A stretch of DNA of 64,000 bases from Pyxicephalus adspersus (taxonomy: Eukaryota > Chordata > Amphibia > Anura > Pyxicephalidae), in NCBI RefSeq assembly GCF_032062135.1, contig NC_092859.1:33896380-33960379 (forward strand), read 5' to 3'. Of this stretch, positions 34,270-44,660 are shown piece after piece. A model generated the notes under the pieces. The model saw only the letters and a list, made by a program, of their open reading frames with translations, was not told the origin of the DNA and did no database searches. The translations under genes and the position numbers were made by a program. Every line of letters starts with the position of its first letter. Positions within the stretch are counted from its first letter, which is position 1.

Positions 34270-36760
34270 AGGCACTCCTCATACCGCACTTCAGAAAGCT
34301 ATAAATGATTTAACGGCTTTAACAGGACCAGCAGGGAGGACTAACCCAACTTATTGTGGCAGGGAGTCTACACCATAATGATCTCCAATTTATTTACCCT
34401 CTCCAAATTACACACTCTCCTAGCAGCTCAGATCCCTCAAAGAAACACCCACCTTTTTTGGAAACAGGGAACCCGACCTCCGCGCTCTCATTTTATCACT
34501 CCCCGAGGAAGGTGGACCTGAAAAAGATCCGTCATAAAAAGGGGAGAGGTTGAGACAACAACCTCTCAACAATCTTCTCAAAAATGTATTGAAGACAGAG
34601 TATCCAGTCTAGAAATGCTGTACTATTCACAACAGTGAATCTTTTACTTAGTTTCAGCTGCATCTGGAGGACTAGTTTCAGCTGCATCTGGAGATTTGCA
34701 GATGTGGAAAGTTTGTGTCTGCAAGGTATCCCTAAGGCCATTAAGGGAACTGTATTTACATCTACAATGACTGCAATCATCTGAAAACCACAAAACCCTC
34801 TAAGTAAATCCAAAAAAATGTCATGCACTTCTTCAGTGCATTCCAGTGGGTGTACTTTGTCAGACCCATTTTTACAAGGTTTGAGATGTTTCTGAACCAT
34901 GTCTTGAGAAGTGGCCCTCTAACTTTTTAAGATTCAAATTTTATTCTGCCAAACTCGTTACATGTAAAGTATCCTGAAACAGCTTTTGAACAGGATTCTT
35001 TGTGTAGGTACCACATACAAGTGGGGTCACCAATTTCTTCTAGAGGCTTGTAAGGATGGGCCATCATTTGTCTATTTATTCTTACAATTATTTGCCCTCT
35101 TCCGACTTGAATGTAAGGCGATTCTTCTACCTAACTGGTAGGATACCACACAAAATTGACATCCACCTCTCCACCTTTCCATCTTGCCTCAACAAAGTTG
35201 GCATTCTCACATCAGAAAGACTCCATGAAGTTTTTTAGAGACCCATGATGCTTGATCTACCTGAAAGCTGGTGACATCTTGTCTCTTTTTAGTAATTCAC
35301 TCATCTGCGTTCTGGAGAAATTAACATTCCTAAACCTGCAACACCATAGACTACAGTTAACAGTCAGACTATTATTCTGTTACTAAACAGCTTCTTGGAA
35401 CCCCCATATTTATAACAGTATCTCCTGGCAGGCGTCCATCATCAGGGGACATTTACACAACTTCCAGTGCTTTCTGCACTACTGGGGGACACCCTATACA
35501 TCCCTCATGGAGAGGAAGAACTGGGCTGGTCTAAAATCTTTGGGCCTTCTCAAAGCCAAAGCAGTTATCCCATGTAGTAAACACACATTTTATGAATGTG
35601 TAAACAAATGCAGTCAAGTTATGGCCAACACATCTGTTTGGGTCAAAATCTGTCATCTTATCAAGTAGACAGTGTATTGCTTTCTGTGTTTGGTACAAAC
35701 ACAGTGCCCAGGAAACTTTCAAACTAGCCTGCCAAACCTAACAAGTTTACCGATTAAAGTTCAAAACATGGAGTTTAGTTGCACAAATTTTCAAACACAT
35801 GAAAGCCACACTACCACATCATAGCACATCTGATAAGCGTGATACCTAACGCCAAACTATCTGAATTTCACAACTGTGGAGAGTACAGTCTGTAGCAAAA
35901 CACAAAACAAGAGGCTTAACTAGTAGGCAGCCTTCTTCCCTGTAAAGGTACAGAAACACACCACACCTCATAAGACAGCCATAGACTTCCTGTGTGCATC
36001 TGCAGCAAATACAATCAGCAACAATTTTAAGGAAATCAGCTACAAAAGTACGTCTAGACATTAGGTCACCACAAACCAGTGCTACTGATGTGGATCCAGC
36101 AGAGGTGAACTACTGTAGACATTTAGGGATGTCCCAGATTGACACATTTTAAAACTAAGGTCACCCAAACCATGATGAAATCCTAAAAAAAACTCAAAAA
36201 TCAAATGCAGTGCTTTTGTCACTCCTATGCCTATCCAAATAACGGAAAAACATACAATCAACTTTCTTTATGCTGGCAGAGTTTGCATATCAAGGACCTG
36301 GAAAAAATCTCCCATCTCACTATGAAACAATGTTTTTCTAGAAAAAAAATGGCATTATGCATATGGAGGACCTCATGTTTGCACTCTAAGAACAATAGGA
36401 AAACATAATTCTATTAAATTCAGTACACAAATTCTAAACTGATGAGGAGCAAAGTACCATCTGGTCATAATTCCGTTATTCCTCCATGCCATGCTCTTCC
36501 GTCCCACACCACTTTCTCAGACTAGTTCCTTCTCCATCATACCTACCCCAACCCGCTACCTCTACTACCTATCCCTACAAACCCCATATTCACCCCTAGC
36601 TCTTACATATAGAAGTCACTATATTACTCCCTAACATTCATTCAGCCCCCTTCCCTACTCCTTTACCCCAAGTTGATAAAAACATTCTGCAGGCCAACCT
36701 ATGAAAAGGACACCTAGTAATCCAACATGTTCAACCAAACAGAATACTAGTTACCGTTAT
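34270..36760 (+). mobile_element. Possible L1-like LINE remnant
   Basis: A plus-strand frame at about 34690-34785 reads FADVESLCLQGIPKAIKGT, resembling the coiled-coil exit of frog L1-type ORF1 (DVE...RGIPEAI). The flanking sequence is full of stops. I cannot place an RT domain, so both borders and identity are tentative. Confidence 0.35.
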
Positions 36761-38844
36761 GATAACAGAGATACTTCATCTGTCTCATGTTCTAGTATGT
36801 TATTAATATAATTATGTTATTATTATTACGTAAGTACAATGTGTATCTATTTTACATTTTAAAATATATTATCTTGAAAAAGTATAGAAAAAAAGAAGAA
36901 AAATATTCAAGTTTCTATTTCCCAGAAATACCCAGAAATAATTGTCTAAACTATTCGGGTTTATGTTTCAAATGCATGTGGAGACCACAGTGTACATATT
37001 TAGGCAACCTTCACGTGAATGACAGTACAGACCTTTAGTTGGATTCTCAATTTCTAAAAATCCTACCTAACCCCATCCACTCACCTGGAATATTTGGAAT
37101 TGATTCTGTGCATCAGACTGGAAAGAAATAAGTGTTTTATGGCTGGCGAAGCTCCAGAAGCTTTAGGAACATGTCAGGACACTTTGCCTATGACAGCGCT
37201 TGCAATTTTTTTATGGTTGGAGAAGGTGGGGATATTAACAATTTTAAACATTTACTCTATGGGTGGAGCTGAATGCAATGTCTTATGTCACATTCCAACA
37301 ACATATATATCCTAAAAAGAATGTGTACAAACAGAGCTCAGGGGACATTTATTTTGGCAAACATACTAATTTATATTCCTTAAAAAAACAATACTTTATT
37401 TATTCATTAAAAGTGGGTTTCTAACATATTATTGAACAACTTACTATAAAAATCAAATGTAATAGGACAATAATAACAAGAAATCCTTCCAAAAAGCAAA
37501 ATTGTAACAGATGATACAATTTAACCAATTTCTTATCAAGATCACAAATCTGATGAGAAAGTGTATCACTCTTTTATTGGATTATTTCATATGGGTTACA
37601 TTTTCTATGTGTTTTCGTTTAAAAGGAACCATTTTTTAATTTACGTCAAACTTTATGATGTATGTCCAACAAAAGTGGCATAGCTTATTAAAAAGAAAAA
37701 AAAAGGGATGTAAGCACTTACATATAACCATCCAACAAGTTTTTACATAAAATTACCACAGAACCTGTACTGGGTATTTCAAAACAGGATTTCTGGAGGA
37801 GCTTGCAAGTATGTTAAGACCATCCAACGGTACCTGGGCAAAAATTCAGGTAATATAGCCTTTTTTTAACTCTGGATGTCTAGGTAAGTACAAAAAAATA
37901 TTCTAAAATATGGAAAAAGCAAACCCAATTTAAGGAATTATTTAAAAGGAAATATATAAACTTTAGACCTGTCCGAAAAAAACAAAAACATTGAATTATC
38001 ACTTGAATAACTTTGTATGCGAGCTGCCAAAGGAAAGCACAAACCACAAATACAAGCCCATGTTTTTATTTTCTCCTGAGCTCTGCTTGAGCACATTCTT
38101 TTCAAGGTGGGAGGAATTTTTGCCTCTCTGTGATAGTGGGGAGCAATTGATCCAGGGTAAAAGCTCTTCTTCATACCAATGTTCTGGAACTGCAAGCCAT
38201 CAGATTTATTACTTGACATATCTCTTACAGAGGACTTTCTGTACATATTCAGTTTAAAAAAAGACAAGGCAGTAGGTTTTCTACCCCCACTTGCTCAGGG
38301 GACAATATTAACAGCTTAATCCAAAACGAAAAAGTATTTTTTTTTTTTTTGCATCATTACTCCCACTAATAGTAACATTGGGTGCGCATGCATGGTGAGA
38401 AGCCCCAGCTGTGCACAGTAAGTGGTGGACAATGATTTGCATCAGCTACTGCATAAGCATGCCATGAGCTCGGGAACCCATTTTTTGCTGGAACACTGTG
38501 TGCATACACAGGATACAGAATAATATAGCTCACACACCCTGCCCATATGCACTCAGAACTCCAGCAGTAAATCGGTTTGGCCATTCGTTCCGTGGGTGTG
38601 CAACAGCCTCCACCTACTGCACATGTACTCGCTCAATTTTGTAAGTAGTTGTGTTGCCCACACTACACAGTTTTAGTAGCTTTCTCCAGTAGTAAATGAG
38701 TTGCCCATCACATGCCACATGCAAGTCTGCCAACACATACCAACCTAAATACCCAGTGATTACAAAATGAGGAAGAAAGCCCAGTCAAGACATATAAGTA
38801 CGAATAGTATGCATTAAAAAAGTGTTAGTTGTCTAAATGTTTAC
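36761..38844. other. Upstream intron or flank, nothing recognised
   Basis: AT-rich. No exon or transposon is clear to me. Confidence 0.4.
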
Positions 38845-38934
38845 CTGTCAATGCGATGGGAGTCCCCATAAGTCTCATTATATGACAGTAGATTATGAGA
38901 GAAGCAGAAGTAAACTAGTTTCGTTTCAGGCATA
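38845..38934 (-). other. Candidate 5' exon of the PARP11-like transcript
   Basis: Bounded by a GCTTTCAG acceptor and a GTAAAC donor on the minus strand. Starts T/ATG. In the ATG frame it is open across the exon, but spliced to the 33728 exon that frame is not the WWE frame; in the WWE frame it contains stops. So it is most likely 5' UTR, possibly with an upstream ORF. Alternatively it belongs to another gene or is not used. Confidence 0.4.
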
Positions 38935-39297
38935 CTGAAAGCATGTTTAAAGTAAATAAATAGGAAAGTAGTCACTGCTATGACTCATTCTATTGTATGG
39001 AAAGTTCAGCTTTTACATACTTTACATAGCAGGCTCCTAACAACAATGTTTAGGAAACTAAAGCTACATTCCCATGCTAGATGATTTATTCTGAATCTAA
39101 TAAAAAAAGATCAGCTATTTTTAACTGTTGTTATATTCTTTTCAGGTATATCATGATTTCTTGACCTCCTGAATATGAGTATAGTTTGTAGTGAATAGAG
39201 AATCAGTTCAGCATTTTTTCTGATAAACATACAATGTATGACAATGACTGTAGAGATTTTCACAATCATGCATATCATAAAATATTAATATACTTAC

Positions 39298-39420
39298 GTT
39301 TTTTGCCATAGTCCACTACTTTCACAAACAAGAGGGAATCTTCCTTTAGGCTTCCATTTAACTTCTACAGTGCACTACAATCAGACCAACTAAATTATTA
39401 CTAAAGTATGGATGGGATGG
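39298..39420 (-). other. Candidate noncoding 5' exon
   Basis: Strong acceptor context (TTTTCTTCTTTACAG) and a full-consensus GTAAGTAT donor on the minus strand frame 123 bases with stops in each frame near the start. Fits an alternative 5' UTR exon of the PARP11-like gene. Confidence 0.4.
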
Positions 39421-40244
39421 CTGTAAAGAAGAAAATAGAAAGAATTGAAAAAAATAATGAAGTTTTTACTTTTCAAAAGAATGAAACTGGTTCTATGTTT
39501 ATGATACCCATAACAGCAAATAATGTCAAAACCGATGATGCCCTGTTTTCCTTTACATTACTCAGTCACTAATATCAGTGTGATATTATGCATCATTTAA
39601 ATTAAACATGGACAGGAAAATACTTGGATCTACTCTCTGACACTGTCAATGCCTATGTTATATTCTTACAAGGTATGTCCTGATTAAAGTAGTGCTGAAC
39701 AGAGAGGAATGATACCAGCTACCAATATGGCACAATGAAAAAGAAGAGCGTATTAGTACAATTCATAGGTGATGTTTTATCAAACTATTTTTAAGCCCTC
39801 CATGGCCCAGTTACCACATGATAATATACAAGTAGAGATCACATTGGTCACACTATGCCTGAATTCATTTAGGATTTCTTTTATTTAATTCTGCATAAAT
39901 CCTTTTGATTTTAATTCCATAGGAGATATGACGTGGCAGCAGGTGGGGGATAGAAACAAATTCCATAAAGTGTTATGATAGTTTCTCCCAGCAGACCTGT
40001 TCACTGATCCTCCCTGTAGGATACGAGCCCAGAAGTGCACAGTTCTGTTTGAAATTCTGTTTGTGCAAATACCATATGACACAAAACATTGCAACTACTA
40101 TCTAAATATTGTGCAAGGCCGCTACTTGCAGGAAATATATTTTTTTTTTTTTACTGTATTAGGGGTTAAATTAGCCTGTGTGAGAGTCAGGCAGCTGCTA
40201 TTATACATGACACCATACCCAGGTCTTTGGTTCTCTGAAACAGA

Positions 40245-40802
40245 GCCTGATTTATTAACCTCCCTGGCAGTATGAATACTAAGTAGTTTTAAATGTAAAA
40301 GGGGTACATTTAAAAATACTTACCATTTCAAATTACCTGCCTGGTCCTGCCTCCCACCTGCACATTCGCAAACAGATGCCTGGCATCTGCTTCCCCTGGC
40401 CTTACATCCCAATGTTCAAACACTGGGGACGCAGATGCCGGACCGGCATCGCCTGGTTACAGATGCCCAGCAGGCATCACCAGGGGAAGAAGATGCCGGG
40501 CATCACTGGAGGTCGCCGCTTGAACGTGGGAACCAGGTAGGACTTTTATACTCCCTGGCAATTCCACCCCGAGTGTGGCTCGGGGTTACCGCTTTTGGGA
40601 TAGAAAATTCACCCCGAGTCACACTCGGGAATACCGCCAGGAAGGTTAAAGCTCTCCAAGACTGGAGAGGATAGACTATCACAGGAGAACCTGGGTGACC
40701 CAGCAAATCTGGAATAGATTTTTAAAAAATGCTTTAAATGCTTTGCATTCCATGCATTTCAGGTTTGCTGGATTATCCAATCTGTCGCTCAGAAAAAGTT
40801 TT
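40245..40802. mobile_element. Fold-back MITE, CCTGATTTATTAAAGC family, copy 4, interrupted
   Basis: GCCTGATTTATTAA at 40245-40258 continues as AGCTCTCCAAGACTGGAGAG from 40650. Between them sits a piggyBac-like MITE. The right part keeps GGTGACCCAGCAAATCTGGA and TTTCAGGTTTGCTGGAT words, more diverged than other copies. Confidence 0.82.
40259..40645. mobile_element. piggyBac-like MITE (TTAA target)
   Basis: Ends CCTCCCTGGC and (reverse) CCTTCCTGGC, flanked on both sides by TTAA (40255-40258 and 40646-40649). The TTAA belongs to the host MITE motif TTTATTAAAGC, so the target duplication is demonstrable. It has the CACCCCGAGT...CTCGGG words near the right end and is 387 bp with no ORF. The GC-rich centre carries repeated CAGATGCC/GGCATC inverted words. 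Confidence 0.88.
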
Positions 40803-41002
40803 ACACTGATGATAAGTCATCACGGACAGTCGCTCTGCATTCACCTCTATAAAGGAACACTAACAAAATTATACTGACCGAGTGGGATCGATCACTTCTC
40901 ATAGCCATTGCTACAAAATGATGACATTACAATAATAGCAATAACAGGGACAGATTTCCCAGTGACAACCGCCCAAGGCGGCATTCCCAATCACCTTCTG
41001 TT

Positions 41003-41165
41003 ATTAATATTATTAAACAGTATTTATATAGCGCCAACATATTACGCAGCGCTGTACATTAAATAGGGGTTGCAAATGACAGACAGATACAGACACGGGA
41101 GGAGAGGACCATGCCCCGAAGAGCTTACAATCTAAGAGGTGGGGGAAGGAATAGGAGGGGGGTAT
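41003..41165 (-). mobile_element. L2-like LINE 3' tail, antisense
   Basis: AAACAGTATTTATATAGCGC through the GTTGCAAATGACAGACAGAT and GAGGACCATGCCCCGAAGAG blocks. Confidence 0.8.
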
Positions 41166-41254
41166 GAATTGATGGGTAAATGATGGGGGATTAGGAGGGT
41201 AGGTGAGTTGGTTATGTTGCTGAGGACAGAAGCGTGGACATGGCTCTAATTCTA

Positions 41255-41312
41255 CAATTATTAATATTGAACAGGATTTATATAGCGCCCACATATTACA
41301 CAGCGCTGTACA
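41255..41312 (-). mobile_element. L2-like LINE extreme 3' tail, antisense
   Basis: Only AACAGGATTTATATAGCGCC, then the ACATATTACACAGCGCTGTA block, before unrelated sequence. About 90 bases after the previous copy, in the same orientation. Confidence 0.75.
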
Positions 41313-41374
41313 TACAATATTCTCCATAGCAGAGTCACAGGGGAAGTGGTATCCTAATAATAAAGTTGTCATAC

Positions 41375-41700
41375 CTCAGGGTACCTGTAGCAGAAGTTAT
41401 CTGTCTATTGGTCTTGTGTATTATGGAGTCCAGGACCTGCTGCAGAAACACACAGAAAAAAGCCATAATATAAAAGGGTCACATTCCTGCAATGGCTGTG
41501 TCAGGTCCCCCGAAACACTGGGGGCCCCAGTAGCGTCCTCCTCCTTCTAGCAGCACAGATTGTTGATTTCCTGGATTCTCTGACAAGCCCACAATGCCGC
41601 TAAAGTCCCGCCTGCCTTCTCAGCTGATGCGTTCCACGGATGGCTGGCGTCTTCCTGGTTGCCATAGTTACGAGGAGGCCTAGCGCAGCATCCTAAAAAA
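41375..41700 (-). promoter_or_regulatory. Candidate promoter and first exon of the PARP11-like gene
   Basis: GC-richer than its surroundings with several CpGs. Contains GGTTGCCATAGTTAC at about 41661-41675, one or two bases off the RFX X-box consensus, and CCCGCC-type words. A GAG/GTATGA donor at 41375 on the minus strand could end the first exon. Position and orientation suit the start of the PARP11-like gene, but no transcript evidence is available. Confidence 0.35.
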
Positions 41701-41840
41701 CAGGCATATAAATTAATTTTTACCCACTTTTAACTATCAATATCAGCATTTAGAGGATTCTACAAGTCTTGCAATGTCCATTATTATTAAAAATACTTTA
41801 TGAATATTGTATAATTTTTTTGTCCTCGCTTCATGAAAGC

Positions 41841-42038
41841 GGCGGCCATTTTCTTGTAGCTCAAGACTCGTTTCCTGTGTAAGGTTTGATTTGGTTTTTT
41901 GGTGACGAGACTGCCACATGGGACTATAGTAATCCAAAACTGCAGTCCTAGTCACAATCAATGCTAAAAGGTAGACTGTGCTAAAATAAAAAGTGTCCCC
42001 GGTGTAGAGGGATAAGCGGCCATTTTGTTGTAGGTGAA
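41841..42038. promoter_or_regulatory. Two YY1-like GCGGCCATTTT motifs
   Basis: GCGGCCATTTTCTTGTAG (from about 41842) and GCGGCCATTTTGTTGTAG (from about 42016) are the same word with one change, both CpG-containing, both close to the candidate promoter. AAAATGGCCGC in reverse is close to the YY1 site AANATGGCGGC. Confidence 0.35.
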
Positions 42039-42378
42039 AAGAGAAGAGAACTTTAATCAGAATTTTTGGCTAGAAAATTACCTAAATTCCCACAGTTATA
42101 CCACCTATTTTCTGCAAATCCTGCAGAATATTTAGTAGTATATGTCATGTTCACCTGCAAAATATGTCATGTTCACCTACAAAATAATGTAAAATATACA
42201 GTCAAATGAGTACCCAGCGTGCCTCCTGTGCACTCTGATAGCCAATGTCTATAGCAGAGTCATCTATTACATCCCTTATGTGCTGTATGTGCCTGGGGTA
42301 TTATAGATGCTTTAAATATTGTAGTTTAGATTTTATCCCCCAATGTGATAACAATAGGTAGTTGACACATACTCGTTA

Positions 42379-42709
42379 AGCTGCGTACACACGGCAAATT
42401 TTTCTCGCCCGATAATCGGTATCGGCCAATTATCGGGCGAAAATCTGCCGTGTGTACAGTCGGTCGTCGTCCATCGTCCGACGACCGTCCTGGCAGATCC
42501 ATGGACGATGGACGACGACCAATCCTAATGAAAGGGAAGGGGAGAGCGCGCAGCAGGGTGCCGCTCCGTCGCTCTCCCCCTCCCCTCTCCATAGAGCATG
42601 AATGGTGCTGTATGTACAGCATCGTTCATGCATCGTGCAGTCTTTTCTCGTTGGAAAGGATCGTGAAAGATCCTTTCCAACGAGAAAAATTGCAGGTGTG
42701 TATGCAGCT
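42379..42709. mobile_element. Harbinger-like MITE with 3-bp TTA duplication
   Basis: Ends AGCTGCGTACACAC and (reverse) AGCTGCATACACAC, flanked by TTA at 42376-42378 and 42710-42712. The interior is a series of hairpins: a CGCCCGATAATCGG/CCAATTATCGGGCG stem, a CGTCGTCCATCGTCC/GGACGATGGACGACG stem, and CTCGTTGGAAAGGATC facing GATCCTTTCCAACGAG. 331 bp and noncoding. Confidence 0.85.
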
Positions 42710-43224
42710 TTAGACCCTCAGCTCCGAGTTCTGTAAGGATGATCTGTGTGGTGATAACTTTTATCATAGCAGCCATAAGATTGGTAACCTTTGCAAAGCC
42801 ATAACAAGTGAAACACATCACTGACAGCAAAAGATTTAAACCAAATATATATATATATATACAGAATACATTCCAGCCTATTAGTCATTAGATATGGAGG
42901 TTGCAGGTTTCTTGTTAAAGCTTTTTCTTCTTTATTTCAGATGGTGATTCTTCCAATACCACCTCTGTTGGAGGGTGACAACACTCTGTATTAGAACAAG
43001 CTGCAAAATGGCTGCAACATTACAGAACAAGTCTAATGTCTACAAGCTTCACCATGACTGGGATAACCTTGTCAGACATAAATGCAGATGTGACATTTGG
43101 AGGCATAGAAGGACTTTTTATTTAAGAAAACAGTGACTATTGTTATTGTAGATTTGATGAACAGGTCCTTTTGGAATTCTGAAATGTTTCACTTATTTTT
43201 CGTTATTGAATAACTATCATTGAA

Positions 43225-43443
43225 CCTGATTTAATAACGCTCTCCAAGATTAGAGAAGATGCACTTTCATCAGTGAACCTGTGTGATCCAACAAACCTGG
43301 AATGGATTCCTTAAAAGTCGTTTGCTATTTCTTAGCAAATGTTTCCAATCCTGGACGAGCTCCAGTTCAGGTTTGTTAGCTCACCCAGCTTCACTAATAA
43401 AAGTGTATCCTCTTCAGCCTTGGAGAGCTTTAATAAATCAGGC
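43225..43443. mobile_element. Fold-back MITE, CCTGATTTATTAAAGC family, copy 5
   Basis: CCTGATTTAATAACGCTCTC to TGGAGAGCTTTAATAAATCA, with TTTCATCAGTGAACCTGTGT and its inverse in the arms and the GCTATTTCTTAGCAAATG turn in the centre. Confidence 0.85.
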
Positions 43444-44237
43444 TTATTGTTAGGAGTGCTGGTGACACCAGTATATTGTGGGTGACAGCTGTGTGCCTTG
43501 TTACTTCAGCACCAACTACTCCCAGGTCGTCATACCTTATGCCAGTGGGGTCACCGTTCTGGTGACAACTATTTAGGTGATAATTAACTTCGATTTAGAG
43601 ACACTTCCTGTTACTTCTTCAAGCAGGTGAGTAAGACTACTAGCAAAAAATTCCAACTATTTTCTGTTTAATTAAGAAAAAAATAGAGAAGAAGGCACAA
43701 ACCTTGACAAGCCAAAAAAAGCTAAAAAAAAAAAAAAAGACGTATTAATTTATGTGTAGGGCTCGGTCCTGCTTTCTGGGGCTAATGGTTGTTTAAATCT
43801 ACAACAGAACACATAAATAAATATTTAATAAAGATAAATGTCTAAAGGGTATTAAACATTTCTTCTAGCAGTAATAACTCAACATAACTGTTTCCCACCC
43901 TTCCCAAAACTATAAAGAAAGGTTTTGTCTCTAGATGCAATTTATGCAATTTATTTGTGATGAGAGACCTCACTGATCATCAACCAAAAGATGGAAAACT
44001 TAACTTTTAGGTTGTATTGGGCAGGGTCCTTATTTCCTATATCACTATTTGTACTTCTCTAATATGTAGATTTGTCATCTACAACCCCTATTTTTTTACA
44101 ACATTGTTGGTGCCTTATAAATAAAGGTTAGTAATAATAAAAAACAGTGGAATCCCAGATAAACAACATATAAATATATACACTGTGTGATGGATTCACA
44201 TCCTGTTCGACTTTACAGATGAGCAAAAGAAAGAAGA

Positions 44238-44660
44238 GCAGAATAGGCTCTTGTGTGGACTACTGTAACCCCCTCCTCCTCTCTGGTATTCCACTAACCT
44301 GACTCTCTCCTCTACAATCTATCATGAATGCTGCAGCCAGACTCATCCATCCTTCCCACCGCTCCTCTTCTGCTGCATCTCTTTGTATTTCTCTTCATTG
44401 GCTCCCATTTCACCTTCAAATTAAATTCAAGCTCCAGTGCTTTGCCTTCATATCTCTCCACAGTTCTTGTCCCACTTACATTTCTGCACTGGTAAATAAA
44501 TACTCCACTAGCCGCTCTCTTCGCTCTTCCAATGACCTACTAAAGACTTCCTCACTCATAACCTTGTTACACGCACGGCTACAAGACTGTCCTATTCGGC
44601 AGCGCTGCATAATATGTTGGCACTACATAAATCCTGTTTATTAATAATAAAATAATAATA
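44238..44660 (+). mobile_element. L2-like LINE, 5'-truncated, sense
   Basis: A plus-strand frame reads [20 protein letters not shown] and SLHWLPFHLQIKFKLQCFAF, the C-terminal RT region of L2/CR1 elements. Then the tail GCATAATATGTTGGCACTAC and a run of AATAATA. Confidence 0.82.

Noticed and set aside
34532..34900. 122-residue minus-strand ORF as a gene
   Set aside because: No family match. It overlaps a plus-strand L1-like ORF1 trace and includes a direct repeat (CAGCTGCATCTGGAG), so it is probably a shadow.
42326..42830. Overlapping ORFs on both strands at 42.3-42.8 kb
   Set aside because: They are symmetrical translations of the Harbinger-like MITE hairpins.
42955..43140. Possible exon after TTTATTTCAG with a GENSDYCYC-like Ig trace
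   Set aside because: Stops interrupt it, no donor or partner exon is convincing, and the resemblance to an Ig F-strand rests on a few residues.
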